A DNA stretch of 64,000 nt from Thermaerobacter subterraneus DSM 13965 (GCF_000183545.2 NZ_JH976536.1:157572-221571), one strand, 5' to 3'; numbered from the stretch's first letter, positions 16,952 through 25,323 are shown. The notes: generated by a model from the sequence alone, not told the origin. Program-made: numbers and translations.

Positions 16952-18550
16952 ATGCAGGCGACCTTTCAGACGAAGATTCAAGACCCGTCTGTTTATCCCG
17001 TGCTGGACGCCATCGCCGCCCTGTACGGTCGCCTGCTGCGCCGGTTATTTGTCGATGTCTATGTTCACAATCGTCCCCTTGTTGAGTGCAAGCGGGAATA
17101 CATTGCCCACTACGGAATCACGGCTCGCCACTTCAATGCTCTGGCCATCGAACTCAAGGCCAAGGTGAAGGCGGCGGAGGAAGCCCATCGGCACCATCTG
17201 GTGCATCTGCGCGGGCAGATTCAATCCACCGAACGAGCGATTACCAAGCTCCAAAAGCAGGAGAAAGCCTTGGCATCGGGCAAGGGCCGCTGGGCCGCCC
17301 TGCCGCCCGAAGAGCGGGCGGAGCGTCGCCGTCGGGTCCGATTTCAGCTGCACCAGAAGCAACGGCGACTGGCGATGCTTCGCGCTCGCCTTGAAACGGC
17401 GGAAGCCCGGACGGGATTGCCGCCGATTTGCTTTGGTTCTCGGCGTTTGTTTCACCGGCAGTTCCACCTTGAAGAGAATGGGTTTGCTTCCCACGACGAA
17501 TGGCGCAAGGCATGGCGCGATGCCCGTAGCCAAAGCTTCTTCTGCATCGGATCAAAAGGCGAAATGAGCGGGAATTTGAATTGCTCGCTCATCGCCGGGT
17601 CATTGCGCCTTCGCGTGCCAAACGCCTTGGCCGCTCGTTTTGGTCGCTACATTTGGATTCACGGTGTCCGCTTCCCCTACGGGGATAATGTGATTTCGCG
17701 TGCCATCGCAACCGGGCAAGCGATTTCCTACCGCTTTGTCCGTAAGCGCGGTGTGTGGTATGTGTTCGCCACCACCGAACGGCCAGCGGCCCCGATCACG
17801 ACATCGCGGATGGCTGGCGCCCTTGGCGCGGATCTGAACCCCGACCGGCTGGCCGTGGCGGAGGTGGACCGCTTCGGCAACCCGGTGGCGGCTCGCGACA
17901 TCCGGTTTCAGCTTCAAGGCAAGCGCCGCGAGCAGGTGAAGGCCATCCTGGGCGATGTGGTGGCGGACCTTGTGGCATGGGCAAAGGGCGCCGGCAAGCC
18001 CATCGTCGTCGAACGGCTGGATTTTCGGGAGAAGAAGGCCCGCCTTCGGGAAGAAGACAACCGCTACGCCCGGATGCTGTCCGCCTTTGCCTACGCCGCG
18101 TTTATGGCCCTGCTGCTCTCCCGGGCCGCCCGGGAAGGCGTGGAAGTGATCCGCGTCAACCCGGCCTTCACCAGCGTGATTGGCAAGGTCAAGTTTATGG
18201 CCCGGTACGGGCTGTCGCCCCACGCCGCAGCGGCGGTGGCGATTGCCCGCCGGGGCCTTGGTTTGGGCGAGCGCTTGCGCTCTGGAACCGCCCGCCCTCT
18301 ACCCGCGAGGAATCGAGGGCGGCACGTCTGGAGCGATTGGCGGCGCATCGCCCCGGCGGTGCGCGGCAAGCAGGCGCACCGGCTTTATGAGTGGTCCTCC
18401 GAGGACGCCCCAGGCAGGGGAGAACCCCTACCCACCCTGGCACCGGCGGCCCCAAGGCCGCACGGCCCGGGGTGCGATGGTCTGGCTTGGGGTCCGGGGT
18501 GCGATCCCCCGGCGCGAATCGTCGGGAGCGCTGTTCGCCCGGCGTCATAG
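16952..18550 (+). CDS. tnpB: TnpB-family RNA-guided nuclease, atypical (no zinc ribbon)
   Basis: 532 residues. N-terminal half: a basic helical region with a coiled-coil stretch (about 75-150) and the family segment SRRLFHRQFHLEENGF. RuvC-I is GALGADLNPDRLAVAEVD (Asp near residue 293) and RuvC-II is PIVVERLDFREKK (Glu near 353). At the C-terminus the canonical CxxC...CxxC zinc ribbon and DRDxNAARN (RuvC-III Asp) are absent. Instead it reads NPAFTSVIGKVKF followed by SPHAAAAVAIARR, with His where Asp is expected. This matches the TnpB-related branch with an altered third catalytic motif. ATG 16952 follows a good ribosome site. Codon use and GC are lower than in neighbours for the first two thirds. 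Family role: RNA-guided cleavage that keeps the element in place. Confidence 0.85.
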   Translation: MQATFQTKIQDPSVYPVLDAIAALYGRLLRRLFVDVYVHNRPLVECKREYIAHYGITARHFNALAIELKAKVKAAEEAHRHHLVHLRGQIQSTERAITKLQKQEKALASGKGRWAALPPEERAERRRRVRFQLHQKQRRLAMLRARLETAEARTGLPPICFGSRRLFHRQFHLEENGFASHDEWRKAWRDARSQSFFCIGSKGEMSGNLNCSLIAGSLRLRVPNALAARFGRYIWIHGVRFPYGDNVISRAIATGQAISYRFVRKRGVWYVFATTERPAAPITTSRMAGALGADLNPDRLAVAEVDRFGNPVAARDIRFQLQGKRREQVKAILGDVVADLVAWAKGAGKPIVVERLDFREKKARLREEDNRYARMLSAFAYAAFMALLLSRAAREGVEVIRVNPAFTSVIGKVKFMARYGLSPHAAAAVAIARRGLGLGERLRSGTARPLPARNRGRHVWSDWRRIAPAVRGKQAHRLYEWSSEDAPGRGEPLPTLAPAAPRPHGPGCDGLAWGPGCDPPARIVGSAVRPAS

Positions 18551-18577
18551 GCAGATGTAATAAATGCCTATGTTTTT
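18546..18577 (+). ncRNA. right-end hairpin of the IS; likely 3' part of the omega RNA scaffold
   Basis: CATAGGCA (18546-18553) pairs perfectly with TGCCTATG (18565-18572) around an 11-base AT-rich loop, followed by TTTTT. The stem begins inside the tnpB stop codon region. In characterised TnpB systems the guide RNA is made from the tnpB 3' end plus this right end, with the guide in the flanking DNA. Here the guide would start with CGGCCTGAGGTCTTTG. The hairpin is seen; the RNA role is inferred. Confidence 0.6.
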
Positions 18578-18582
18578 AGGAA

Positions 18583-19527
18583 CGGCCTGAGGTCTTTGAA
18601 GCCCGGGAGGTACCGGTACCCGAGCCCGGCCCGGGCGAGGTGCTGGTCGAGGTTCACGCCAGTTCCGTCAACCCGGTGGATTACAAGATTCGCCGCAACG
18701 GCACCTGGGCCGGTGTGGTGCCTCCTGCCATCATCGGCTACGACGTGTCGGGCGTGGTGGTGGCGGTGGGACCGGGAGTGACGGATTTCCAGCCGGGCGA
18801 TGAGGTCTACTACACCCCCGAGATCTTCGGTGGCCGGCCGGGCAGCTACGCGCAGTATCACGTGGCGCGCCAGGAGATCGTCGCCCGCAAGCCGGAGAAC
18901 CTGTCCCACACCGAAGCGGCCGTGGTGCCCCTGGCCGGGGGAACGGCGTGGGACGGCCTGATCACCCGTGGTGGGCTAAAGGTGGGCGAAACGGTGTTGA
19001 TCCACGGCGCGGCCGGTGGTATCGGCCACTTCGCCGTCCAGATCGCCAAGGCGGCCGGTGCTTTCGTCTACGCGACCGCCCGGGCCGACAACATGGAATT
19101 CGTCAAGTCCCTGGGCGCCGACCGGGTGATCGAGTACCGGACCCAGGATTTCGTGGAGGTCATCCGGCGCGAGACCGGCGGCCAGGGCGTGGACCTGGTC
19201 CTGGACACGGTGGGAGGGGAGGTCCTCACCTGGAGTCTTGAGGTGGTGCGGCCCCACGGACGGGTGGTGACCATCCTGGGCGGCCAGGTCAACCTGGGCC
19301 CCCTGTCGCGGAAGAACCTGACACTGCACGGGCTCTTCCTGGAGCGGGCCCGGTACAAGCTGGACGCCCTCCGGACCCTGATCGAAGGCGGCAAGCTGCG
19401 CCCGGCCCTGGACGGCATCCTGCCCCTGGACCAGGTGGCCGAAGCCCACAGCCGCCTGGAGGAGGGCGGCGTGCGCGGCAAGATCGCCCTGCGGGTTCGA
19501 CCCGCCGGTTCCCCCGGCGGCTTCTGA
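18583..19527 (+). pseudogene. zinc-independent quinone oxidoreductase / MDR alcohol dehydrogenase, 3' fragment
   Basis: Carries 314 of the original roughly 331 residues: REVPVPEPGPGEVLVEV, the GroES-like fold with SSVNPVDYKIR, the NADPH Rossmann segment [33 protein letters not shown] and the C-terminal [14 protein letters not shown]. The start codon, first 17 codons and promoter are separated from it by the insertion at 16817-18582. A GTG at 18640 could in principle restart translation, but it lacks the first beta strand and has no clear ribosome site. Precise excision of the element would restore the gene. Confidence 0.85.
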
Positions 19528-19591
19528 GCCGGAACCGGACCCGCGGGAGCCGGGAGCCCGGTGCAGGCCGGCCCCGCCAACGGCGACCGCA

Positions 19592-19672
19592 GCCGAGACG
19601 GCAGGAGAGAGAGCCGTGCAGGAGCTCGGCAAAAGTCTCGGCAGGAGTTCGGGGTCCCCCCGGCCGAACTCC
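19592..19672 (+). promoter_or_regulatory. structured leader upstream of the enoyl-CoA hydratase gene
   Basis: Several perfect complementary arms lie close together: GCCGAGAC (19592-19599) with GTCTCGGC (19635-19642); ACGGC (19598-19602) with GCCGT (19613-19617); and GGAGTTCGG (19644-19652) with CCGAACTCC (19664-19672). GCCGAG can also pair with a second CTCGGC at 19625-19630, so alternative folds are possible. There is no T-tract, and I recognise no known riboswitch or T-box core. A cis-regulatory RNA is an inference. Confidence 0.4.
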
Positions 19673-19744
19673 GTCTCCCTCGGGTTCACTCGGGGCCGGA
19701 CGTCTCTCCACTGCACCTGGAACCCTCGCGGAGGAAGGCAGGGA

Positions 19745-20560
19745 ATGCCCGTGTCGTCCTGGTGGCACCAATACCGGCGGCTGCAGCTGTCCTGGGCGGA
19801 ACCCGGGATCCTGGAGCTGGTCCTGGAGCAGCCGGAGACGCTCAACGCGGTGGACGCCGAGACCCATACCGAGCTTACCCGCATCTGGAGGGACATCGAC
19901 GGCGACGCCGGAGTTCGGGTCGTGCTGGTACGGGGCGCAGGGAAGGCCTTTTCAGCCGGCGGCGATTTCCGCCTGGTCGAAGCCATCATGCAGGATCCCC
20001 AGGTCCGGGTGCGGGTCTGGAAAGAAGCCCGCGACCTGGTGTACAACCTGATCAATTGTTCCAAGCCCGTGGTCTCCGCCATCGAAGGCCCCGCCGTCGG
20101 CGCCGGACTGGCCGTGGCGCTGCTGGCCGACATCGCCGTGGCCGCCCGGAACGCCCGCCTGCTGGATGGGCACGTTCGCCTGGGCGTGGCCGCCGGCGAT
20201 CACGCCGCCATCATCTGGCCTCTACTGGTGGGCATGGCCCGGGCCAAGTATCACCTCCTGCTGAACGAGCCCGTGAGCGGCGAGGAAGCCGCCCGGATCG
20301 GGCTCGTCGCCCTCTGCGTGGACGACGGCGAGGCCCGGGAGGCTGCCCTGAACATTGCCCGCCGGCTGGCCCAGGGCAGCCCGACGGCGATCCGCTGGAC
20401 CAAGTACGCCCTCAACAACTGGCTGCGGGCCGCGGGTCCGATCTTCGACACCTCGACGGCGCTGGAGTTCCTGGGTTTCACCTTGCCGGATGCCGCCGAG
20501 GGCCTGGCTTCGCTACGCGGCAAGCGGCCGCCCCAGTTCGAGGCCAGCTCGCCGCTTTGA
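19745..20560 (+). CDS. enoyl-CoA hydratase/isomerase family protein
   Basis: 271-residue crotonase-fold enzyme acting on a CoA thioester. It shows the oxyanion-hole segment [15 protein letters not shown] and the second one [23 protein letters not shown], then [21 protein letters not shown]. The first catalytic Glu position of classical hydratases is replaced ([10 protein letters not shown]), so hydratase chemistry is not certain; an isomerase, hydrolase or decarboxylase role is possible. ATG 19745 has GGAGG 10 bases before it; the longer in-frame reading from GTG 19616 would translate the structured leader and is rejected. It follows the broken oxidoreductase in the same direction. Confidence 0.82.
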   Translation: MPVSSWWHQYRRLQLSWAEPGILELVLEQPETLNAVDAETHTELTRIWRDIDGDAGVRVVLVRGAGKAFSAGGDFRLVEAIMQDPQVRVRVWKEARDLVYNLINCSKPVVSAIEGPAVGAGLAVALLADIAVAARNARLLDGHVRLGVAAGDHAAIIWPLLVGMARAKYHLLLNEPVSGEEAARIGLVALCVDDGEAREAALNIARRLAQGSPTAIRWTKYALNNWLRAAGPIFDTSTALEFLGFTLPDAAEGLASLRGKRPPQFEASSPL

Positions 20561-21441
20561 GGCACGGGCGCACCTTCGGTAGGGATAGACCCCGCCTGCA
20601 GCCCCCACCTCCAGCCCACGCCGGCGGAGGGGGACCCGCCCTGGAGCGGGGGCCGGGCTCGCCGCCACACGGGTGGGGCCGCTCGGTCCGTAGGTGCCCC
20701 TTCGCGGCGGGCCCCGATTCCGGGCAACATGCTTGGGGGAACGCGGCCGGGTCCGCGTCACCCGGCGACGCCCGCCGTCCCCCGGCACCCTTCGGCTGGG
20801 GCGAATCCCTGCAGGCGGGTCGGCGACTTCCGCCTGCAGGGAGCCTCCTCGCCGCTCGTCACGGTCGAACCCGCCGCCGGGCTGGTCGTGTCGCGGGAGC
20901 GAGAGGGGCTGGGGGCCGTGGGGTGCCCCGTGCTTACTTAACTTACTTAACATAATGCCACTTATACGAAGTACAGGACGGCGTCCTGAAGCCAGGTCCC
21001 GGGGTCTCACCAGAACCCCGGTGTCCCGCTGCCCGCCGGCCCCCCAGCCCTGGCGGTGGCCACGGAAGGTGGTCGCTCATGGCTTCTCCAGAGAAATCTG
21101 CGAATCTGGACGAAGCGACCCAGAGCGGCGGTAAGCCTGCCCATCGCATCCACCGGCTGCGCTGCAACCGGTACCGGTTCCTCCGCCCAGGTACGGCTCC
21201 GCCGCAATGTGGCTGCCCGCTACCCGCCCGAAAAATCCCGATCGGCGGACGGTTGCATGCTCACCCGGTGTACCGCTGCCGAGCAGCGGGCCCGCAGGAT
21301 GCCTTCCGGCAAACACAAGGAATGAATCGCTCACAAGACATCCGTAAGAAAAGGCCGGGAGGATGGCCGTATACCATGGGCGGTGCGGCGGCCGGCAGCG
21401 GGCCGCCCTGCACCGGATGTCTGGGGTCCGCGGTGCTCCGC
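20561..21441. other. 881-base gene-free region around the dif-like site
   Basis: No open frame here has a recognisable product or a convincing ribosome site. It contains an AT-rich island (20933-20972) with the 28-bp dif-like site, a CAGGACG-G-CGTCCTG inverted repeat right after it (20974-20988), and a GC-rich hairpin (21387-21407) beyond the yneA-like stop. The rest shows nothing I can name. Confidence 0.6.
20945..20972 (+). other. dif: dif-like Xer recombination site
   Basis: 28 bp in 11-6-11 arrangement: left arm ACTTAACATAA (20945-20955), centre TGCCAC (20956-20961), right arm TTATACGAAGT (20962-20972). The arms are inverted copies at 8 of 11 positions (ACTT at the outside, ATAA at the inside). 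The Bacillus dif site has the same plan, with ACTTCCTAGAA and TTATGTAAACT arms. It lies in an AT-rich island in otherwise very GC-rich, gene-free DNA, and gene orientation converges on this area. An ACTTAAC copy also lies just upstream at 20936-20942. Confidence 0.7.
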
Positions 21442-21969
21442 CTACCGGAGAACCTCGGGTGGCAGGACCAGGACCATACCGGGCCGTAGTGCCGGGGATG
21501 TTAGGCCGTTGGCCTCCATCACGGCCGCCACCAGATCCCGGGGATCCCGGTCGCTGCGCCCATACCGCTCCACAATGGCCCAGATGCGATCGCCCCGCCG
21601 GACGACCACCTGGTTCCCCTGCAATAAGGCAGCCTCCCCAGCGCCATCGCCATTCGTGGTCGACGCTTGCGGTGACCTCCCGGCCCGTGCCGCCGGATCC
21701 GCGCCCCCTGGATGACGGGCCACCTTTTGAACCGGCGGCTTGGCCGCACCCTCGTCCGAAGCCACCGCCCGTGCCGGCCAGAGCCCGCCGCCCCAGGCTA
21801 CGCCCAGGATCACCCCTGTCACAAGAACCAGCGCGGCCACGGTCCGCCCAGGCCGGCCCCATCGGTACCGGCGGCGCCTGAAAGCGCCCGCCGCCGGCCG
21901 GCCGCTTCGGCCCCTACCGTCGCCAAAGGGTCTGGCACCCCGGCACTGAACCCGTACTGCCACGGTCAT
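21442..21969 (-). CDS. yneA: YneA-like LysM cell-division suppressor
   Basis: 175-residue membrane protein: a short basic tail, one transmembrane helix (about 43-63, VAALVLVTGVILGVAWGGG), a linker, and a C-terminal LysM domain (about 118-172, VVVRRGDRIWAIVERYG, then ANGLTSPALRPGMVLVL). That architecture and its position divergent from lexA match YneA of Bacillus, the SOS-induced inhibitor that delays division while DNA is damaged. ATG 21969 is the first start after the promoter. The tail is longer than in Bacillus YneA. A LexA-type box lies between its -35 and -10 elements. The name rests on architecture and context, not strong sequence identity. Confidence 0.7.
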   Translation of the reverse strand: MTVAVRVQCRGARPFGDGRGRSGRPAAGAFRRRRYRWGRPGRTVAALVLVTGVILGVAWGGGLWPARAVASDEGAAKPPVQKVARHPGGADPAARAGRSPQASTTNGDGAGEAALLQGNQVVVRRGDRIWAIVERYGRSDRDPRDLVAAVMEANGLTSPALRPGMVLVLPPEVLR

Positions 21970-21981
21970 CCCCCCGGTACC

Positions 21982-22117
21982 GAAACATGTGTTCGGGTCC
22001 CATCATACCATGGAACATCCGTTCGGTGTCAAGGGACAAAAATCTGGCGACGGTGCGTCCCATCATGCAGGAATTCCCACGCGGGGTCCGAACAACTGTT
22101 TGTGGAACCTGCTTTCG
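21982..22117. promoter_or_regulatory. cluster of LexA (SOS) boxes in the yneA-lexA intergenic region
   Basis: Firmicute LexA boxes follow GAAC-N4-GTTC. Seen: GAAACATGTGTTCG (21982-21995, one mismatch), GGAACATCCGTTCG (22012-22025, perfect core), CGAACAACTGTTTG (22089-22102, one core mismatch) and a weaker GGAACCTGCTTTCG (22104-22117). The second sits between the yneA -35 and -10; the third overlaps the lexA -35. Confidence 0.85.
22002..22032 (-). promoter_or_regulatory. yneA promoter
   Basis: On the minus strand, TTGACA (22032-22027), a 19-base spacer and TATGAT (22007-22002), 33 bases before the yneA-like ATG. The spacer encloses the best SOS box, so LexA would block RNA polymerase directly. 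Confidence 0.65.
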
Positions 22118-22128
22118 ATCCGTACAAT
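22100..22128 (+). promoter_or_regulatory. lexA promoter
   Basis: TTGTGG (22100-22105), a 17-base spacer and TACAAT (22123-22128). The SOS box at 22089-22102 overlaps the -35, consistent with autoregulation. The transcript would start about 150 bases before the lexA start codon. Confidence 0.6.
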
Positions 22129-22283
22129 GGGTGCAGGGCGGGTGCAGGGCGGTCCGCCGGCGCCCGAAGCCGGCAGCGCCGGCGTCACGGCGCCAAGGTG
22201 GTGGAAAAGGCCGATCCACCGGGTTAGGAACCGGGGCGGCCTAAGCAGCGGGAAAAGGGCCCGCGGCGGTGGGAGGTGCCGAC

Positions 22284-22889
22284 TTGGAAGAGCTGACCCG
22301 CAGGCAGCGGCAGATTCTCGATTACATCAAGGCGTCGATCCGCGAGCGAGGCTATCCCCCTTCGGTACGGGAAATCGGGGAAGCGGTGGGCCTGAAGAGC
22401 ACATCCACCGTCCACACCTATCTGGCGAGGCTGGAGCGAAAGGGCTACATCCGCCGCGATCCCACCAAGCCGCGGGCCATCGAGGTCCTGGAGGAATCCG
22501 GCCTGCGGACGCGGACGGTGCCGGTCCCCCTGGTGGGGCAGGTGACCGCGGGCCAGCCGATCCTGGCGGTCGAGAACATCGAGGACGTCCTCCCCCTCCC
22601 GACGGAGCTGGTGCCCGAGGGGGAGGTGTTCGCCCTGCGCATCCGCGGCGACAGCATGATCGGGGCGGGCATCCTGGACGGTGACTACGTCATCGTCCGC
22701 CGGCAGGAAACGGCCGACAACGGGGACATCGTGGTCGCCCTGATCGACGATGAAGCGACGGTGAAGCGGTTCTACCGGGAGCGCGACGGCATCCGGTTGC
22801 AGCCGGAGAATCCGGCCATGGAACCCATCCGCGTGCGGACGGCCCGTATCCTCGGGAAGGTGGTGGCCCTTCTGCGCCGGATGATTTGA
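22284..22889 (+). CDS. lexA: LexA repressor
   Basis: SOS repressor that cleaves itself when RecA filaments form on single-stranded DNA. The 201-residue protein has the N-terminal winged helix ([19 protein letters not shown]), the Ala-Gly cleavage site in QVTAGQPI at 89-90, the catalytic Ser in [10 protein letters not shown] (124) and the catalytic Lys in ATVKRFYRE (161). TTG 22284 is chosen because GGGAGG ends 7 bases before it and it gives the standard N-terminus [14 protein letters not shown] 22269 would add five residues. Divergent from the yneA-like gene with shared operators. Confidence 0.96.
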   Translation: MEELTRRQRQILDYIKASIRERGYPPSVREIGEAVGLKSTSTVHTYLARLERKGYIRRDPTKPRAIEVLEESGLRTRTVPVPLVGQVTAGQPILAVENIEDVLPLPTELVPEGEVFALRIRGDSMIGAGILDGDYVIVRRQETADNGDIVVALIDDEATVKRFYRERDGIRLQPENPAMEPIRVRTARILGKVVALLRRMI

Positions 22890-22960
22890 GACCGGGGTGA
22901 TCAAGGCCGATTCAAGGCCAGGAATGCCCCGGACCGCGGCACCTGACCCGCGGCGCGGCC

Positions 22961-23482
22961 TCATGCGAGGACCCGTATCCAGAAGTAGACCGCCATGGCG
23001 AGGCCGATGAGCAGCTCAAGTGCCAGGCCGGCCACCAGTCCCACCGCTGTCGTCCAGCCGGTGGACAACGCCTGTTGCCATGTCCGGCCGCTGGCCAGTT
23101 CACCCACCACGGCCCCGGCCAGCGGCCCCAGCAAGATGCCCAGGGGGCCCAGGATGAAGGTGCCGGCCAGTCCACCTGCAATGGCACCCCAGAAGGCGGC
23201 CCGGCTGGCGCCGCGGCGCCGGGCCGCTGCCGGCCCCAGGCCGTATTCCAGGGCCATGCCGGCCACGGTGGCCGCCAACATGACCAGCAGGGCCGTGCCG
23301 GAGATTTCCCGAAAGCCCGTGGCGACCGCGTAACCGGCGATGGACAGGAAGACCAGCGGGATCCCCGGGAGCGCGGGGAGGACGGTTCCCACCAGGCCAG
23401 CGGCAATGCCGATGGACGCCAGCAGGGCGAGCCACCACGGGCCTCCTCCAGCCTCAGCCGCCATTCCCGGCAGGATCGGCAT
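22961..23482 (-). CDS. DUF456 family membrane protein
   Basis: 173-residue integral membrane protein with about four hydrophobic segments in a Gly-rich pattern: GLVGTVLPALPGIPLVFL, LLVMLAATVAGMALEYGLG, GAIAGGLAGTFILGPLGILL and a final LVAGLALELLIGLAMAVYF. The LPGIPLVF and GPLGILLGPLAGAVVGE motifs are hallmarks of DUF456, a widespread family of unknown function. ATG 23482 is the likely start, with a second Met six codons later. It follows hflX on the same strand at a 72-base gap and is convergent with lexA. Confidence 0.82.
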   Translation of the reverse strand: MPILPGMAAEAGGGPWWLALLASIGIAAGLVGTVLPALPGIPLVFLSIAGYAVATGFREISGTALLVMLAATVAGMALEYGLGPAAARRRGASRAAFWGAIAGGLAGTFILGPLGILLGPLAGAVVGELASGRTWQQALSTGWTTAVGLVAGLALELLIGLAMAVYFWIRVLA

Positions 23483-23554
23483 GATCCCTGATCCCTCCCG
23501 TCTGCGGCGCCGTTCCGCCCGTTGCAGCGGCCGGCCCGGCCCGCCACGCCCGGT

Positions 23555-25117
23555 TCAAGGCCGGCTCCCGTCCAGCCTCCTTGCACCATCTTCCGCGTCC
23601 CCGATCGCCGCGTCCTCGATGCGGCACCCGGCCCGCCGGAGCCGCCCGATCTCGGCCTGCGGCAGGAGGGCCACCAGGCTCCAGCCCGCCGGGACCGGTT
23701 CTTCCGCCAGGACGGGGCCCCCGGCATGAATCCGGGACCGCAGGTCGCTCCGGTGGTAGGGCACCTCCACCCGCACCCGGCGGCGATCCCGACCCAGCAG
23801 TTCCGCCACCGCAACCGCCAGCCGGTCCAGTCCCTGGCCCGTCAGCGCGGAAACCCGCACGGCCCGGCCGCCAATACCAGCAGGGGCCGCATTTTCGCCG
23901 CTCAAGGGGGCCGCCGGCAGGGGATGCGCCGTCGGGATGGCCTCGGGCGGCCTGCCTTCTCCCCTGGGGTCCCTGCTCCCGTCTCCGGATTCCCTTCCCC
24001 AGGCCTCGCCGCCGCCGGCCTCCCCGCCCTTGCACTCCGCATCGTGTCGTCGGGTCTCCTCGCCGCCGGCCGCCTCTCCCCTCGCCCCCTCTCCCCCGGC
24101 CTCCCCCCGGTCGATCTTGTTCAGCACCAGCAGCCGGGGCTGGACGGCGCCCAGGTCATCGAGGATCTCCTCCACCGTGTCCACATCCACGGGCCACCGC
24201 GGCTGGGAAACGTCGACCACGTGGAGCAGCAGGTCCGCTTCCAGGACCTCTTCCAGGGTGGCGCGGAAGGCGGCGATCAGGTGGGGCGGCAGGTCGTGGA
24301 TGAACCCCACGGTGTCGGCCACCAGAACGGGCCCCAGACCGGGCCACTCGACCCGCCGCACCGCGGGGTCCAGGGTGTCGAACAGCCGGTCGCGGCCCGC
24401 CACCACCGCACCGGCCGGGACGGCCCCGAACCGCCGGACCAGCGCGGCGTGCAGGGTGGTCTTGCCGGCGTTGGTGTAGCCCACCAGCGCCACCACGGGC
24501 AGCCCCGCCCGGCGCCGCCCCTTGCGCTGGGTCTGGCGCTGGCGGCGGACTTCGGCGAGCAGCCGGCGCAGGCCCGCGATCCGGCGGCGGATGCGGCGGC
24601 GGTCGACCTCCAGGCGGGTCTCGCCAGGGCCCCGGGTGCCGATCCCGCCGCCCAGGCGGGAGAGGGCTTCGCCCATGCCGGCCAGGCGGGGCAGCAGGTA
24701 CTGCAGCTGGGCCAGTTCGACCTGCAGCTGGCCCTCCCTGGTCCGGGCCCGGGACGCGAAGATGTCGAGGATCAGCTGGGTGCGGTCGATCACCTTGCCG
24801 CCGATGGCCCGCTCCAGGTTCCGCTGCTGGGCCGGGGTCAGGTCCCGATCGAAGATCACCACGTCGGCTTCGAGCCGCCGGCGGGCCTCCGCCACCTCCT
24901 GGACCTTGCCCGGCCCGATCAGGGTGGCGGGCTCCGGCCGGTCCCGCCGCTGGCGGATCTCCCCCACCACCTCCGCCCCCGCGGAGCGGGCCAATTCCCT
25001 CAGCTCGGCCAGCCGCTCCTCGGGGGAGAGGCGCCCGCCCCGCTCCCAGCTGACGCCCACCAGCAGCGCCCTTTCCGGCCGCCGGCGGGGACTTCCGCCG
25101 GCGCTGTCGCCCGTCAA
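23555..25117 (-). CDS. hflX: ribosome-associated GTPase HflX
   Basis: 520-residue GTPase that binds ribosomes and helps split or rescue stalled ones. The N-terminal HflX domain includes TLIGPGKVQEV, VIFDRDLTPAQQRNLE and DRTQLILDIFA; then comes the coiled linker GGGIGTRGPGETRLE. The G domain shows G1 GYTNAGKTTL, G3 DTVGFIHDLP and G4 NKID. Between G4 and G5 lies a Gly/Ala/Glu-rich insertion of roughly 75 residues, unusual for the family. TTG 25117 is chosen because AAGGAGGA lies 6-7 bases upstream; the start at 25165 has no ribosome site. It is divergent from spoVK. Confidence 0.92.
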   Translation of the reverse strand: MTGDSAGGSPRRRPERALLVGVSWERGGRLSPEERLAELRELARSAGAEVVGEIRQRRDRPEPATLIGPGKVQEVAEARRRLEADVVIFDRDLTPAQQRNLERAIGGKVIDRTQLILDIFASRARTREGQLQVELAQLQYLLPRLAGMGEALSRLGGGIGTRGPGETRLEVDRRRIRRRIAGLRRLLAEVRRQRQTQRKGRRRAGLPVVALVGYTNAGKTTLHAALVRRFGAVPAGAVVAGRDRLFDTLDPAVRRVEWPGLGPVLVADTVGFIHDLPPHLIAAFRATLEEVLEADLLLHVVDVSQPRWPVDVDTVEEILDDLGAVQPRLLVLNKIDRGEAGGEGARGEAAGGEETRRHDAECKGGEAGGGEAWGRESGDGSRDPRGEGRPPEAIPTAHPLPAAPLSGENAAPAGIGGRAVRVSALTGQGLDRLAVAVAELLGRDRRRVRVEVPYHRSDLRSRIHAGGPVLAEEPVPAGWSLVALLPQAEIGRLRRAGCRIEDAAIGDAEDGARRLDGSRP

Positions 25118-25173
25118 GCCGGTTCCTCCTTCCTCCCGCCTGCCCCCCGGCCCTCCCCGCCGCATCTACCCGA

Positions 25174-25182
25174 ATTCTATCA
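25174..25182 (-). promoter_or_regulatory. candidate extended -10 promoter of hflX
   Basis: On the minus strand the bases read TGATAGAAT, a TGN-extended -10 (TAGAAT), 57 bases before the hflX start. No -35 is visible. Confidence 0.45.
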
Positions 25183-25323
25183 GACACCCCCGCGACGTCC
25201 GCGGCGTCACCGGGGGCGGAGGGACCTCGCCTGGACCCCCGCCTCCTATCCCCCGGCGCCGGACGAACACGGCGCCCCGGCGCCCCGAATACACTGGAAC
25301 GATGCCGGGCCGGAGGTGGTTTC

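Larger units (their letters stand above)
16817..18582 (+). mobile_element. IS605-type element carrying only tnpB, inserted in a quinone oxidoreductase gene
   Basis: About 1.77 kb of distinctly lower-GC DNA sits between the two halves of one protein-coding gene. It carries a promoter, one tnpB gene and a right-end hairpin, with no tnpA and no target duplication, which is the pattern of IS200/IS605-group tnpB-only elements. Boundaries come from rebuilding the interrupted reading frame and may be off by 1-3 bases. The left flank ends ACCTTCGGA; the right flank begins CGGCCTGAGG. A short TTCG...CGAA pairing (16820-16870) may be the left-end structure. Confidence 0.8.

Noticed and set aside
19561..19744. 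T-box or other known riboswitch before the enoyl-CoA hydratase gene
   Set aside because: AGAGAG-like purines are present, but there is no T-box antiterminator core and no terminator. Kept only as an unclassified structured leader.
20956..20974. Similarity of the TTATACGAAGT stretch to a loxP arm
   Set aside because: Only one arm resembles loxP and the centre is 6 bases, not 8. The 11-6-11 layout and Firmicute dif ends explain it better.
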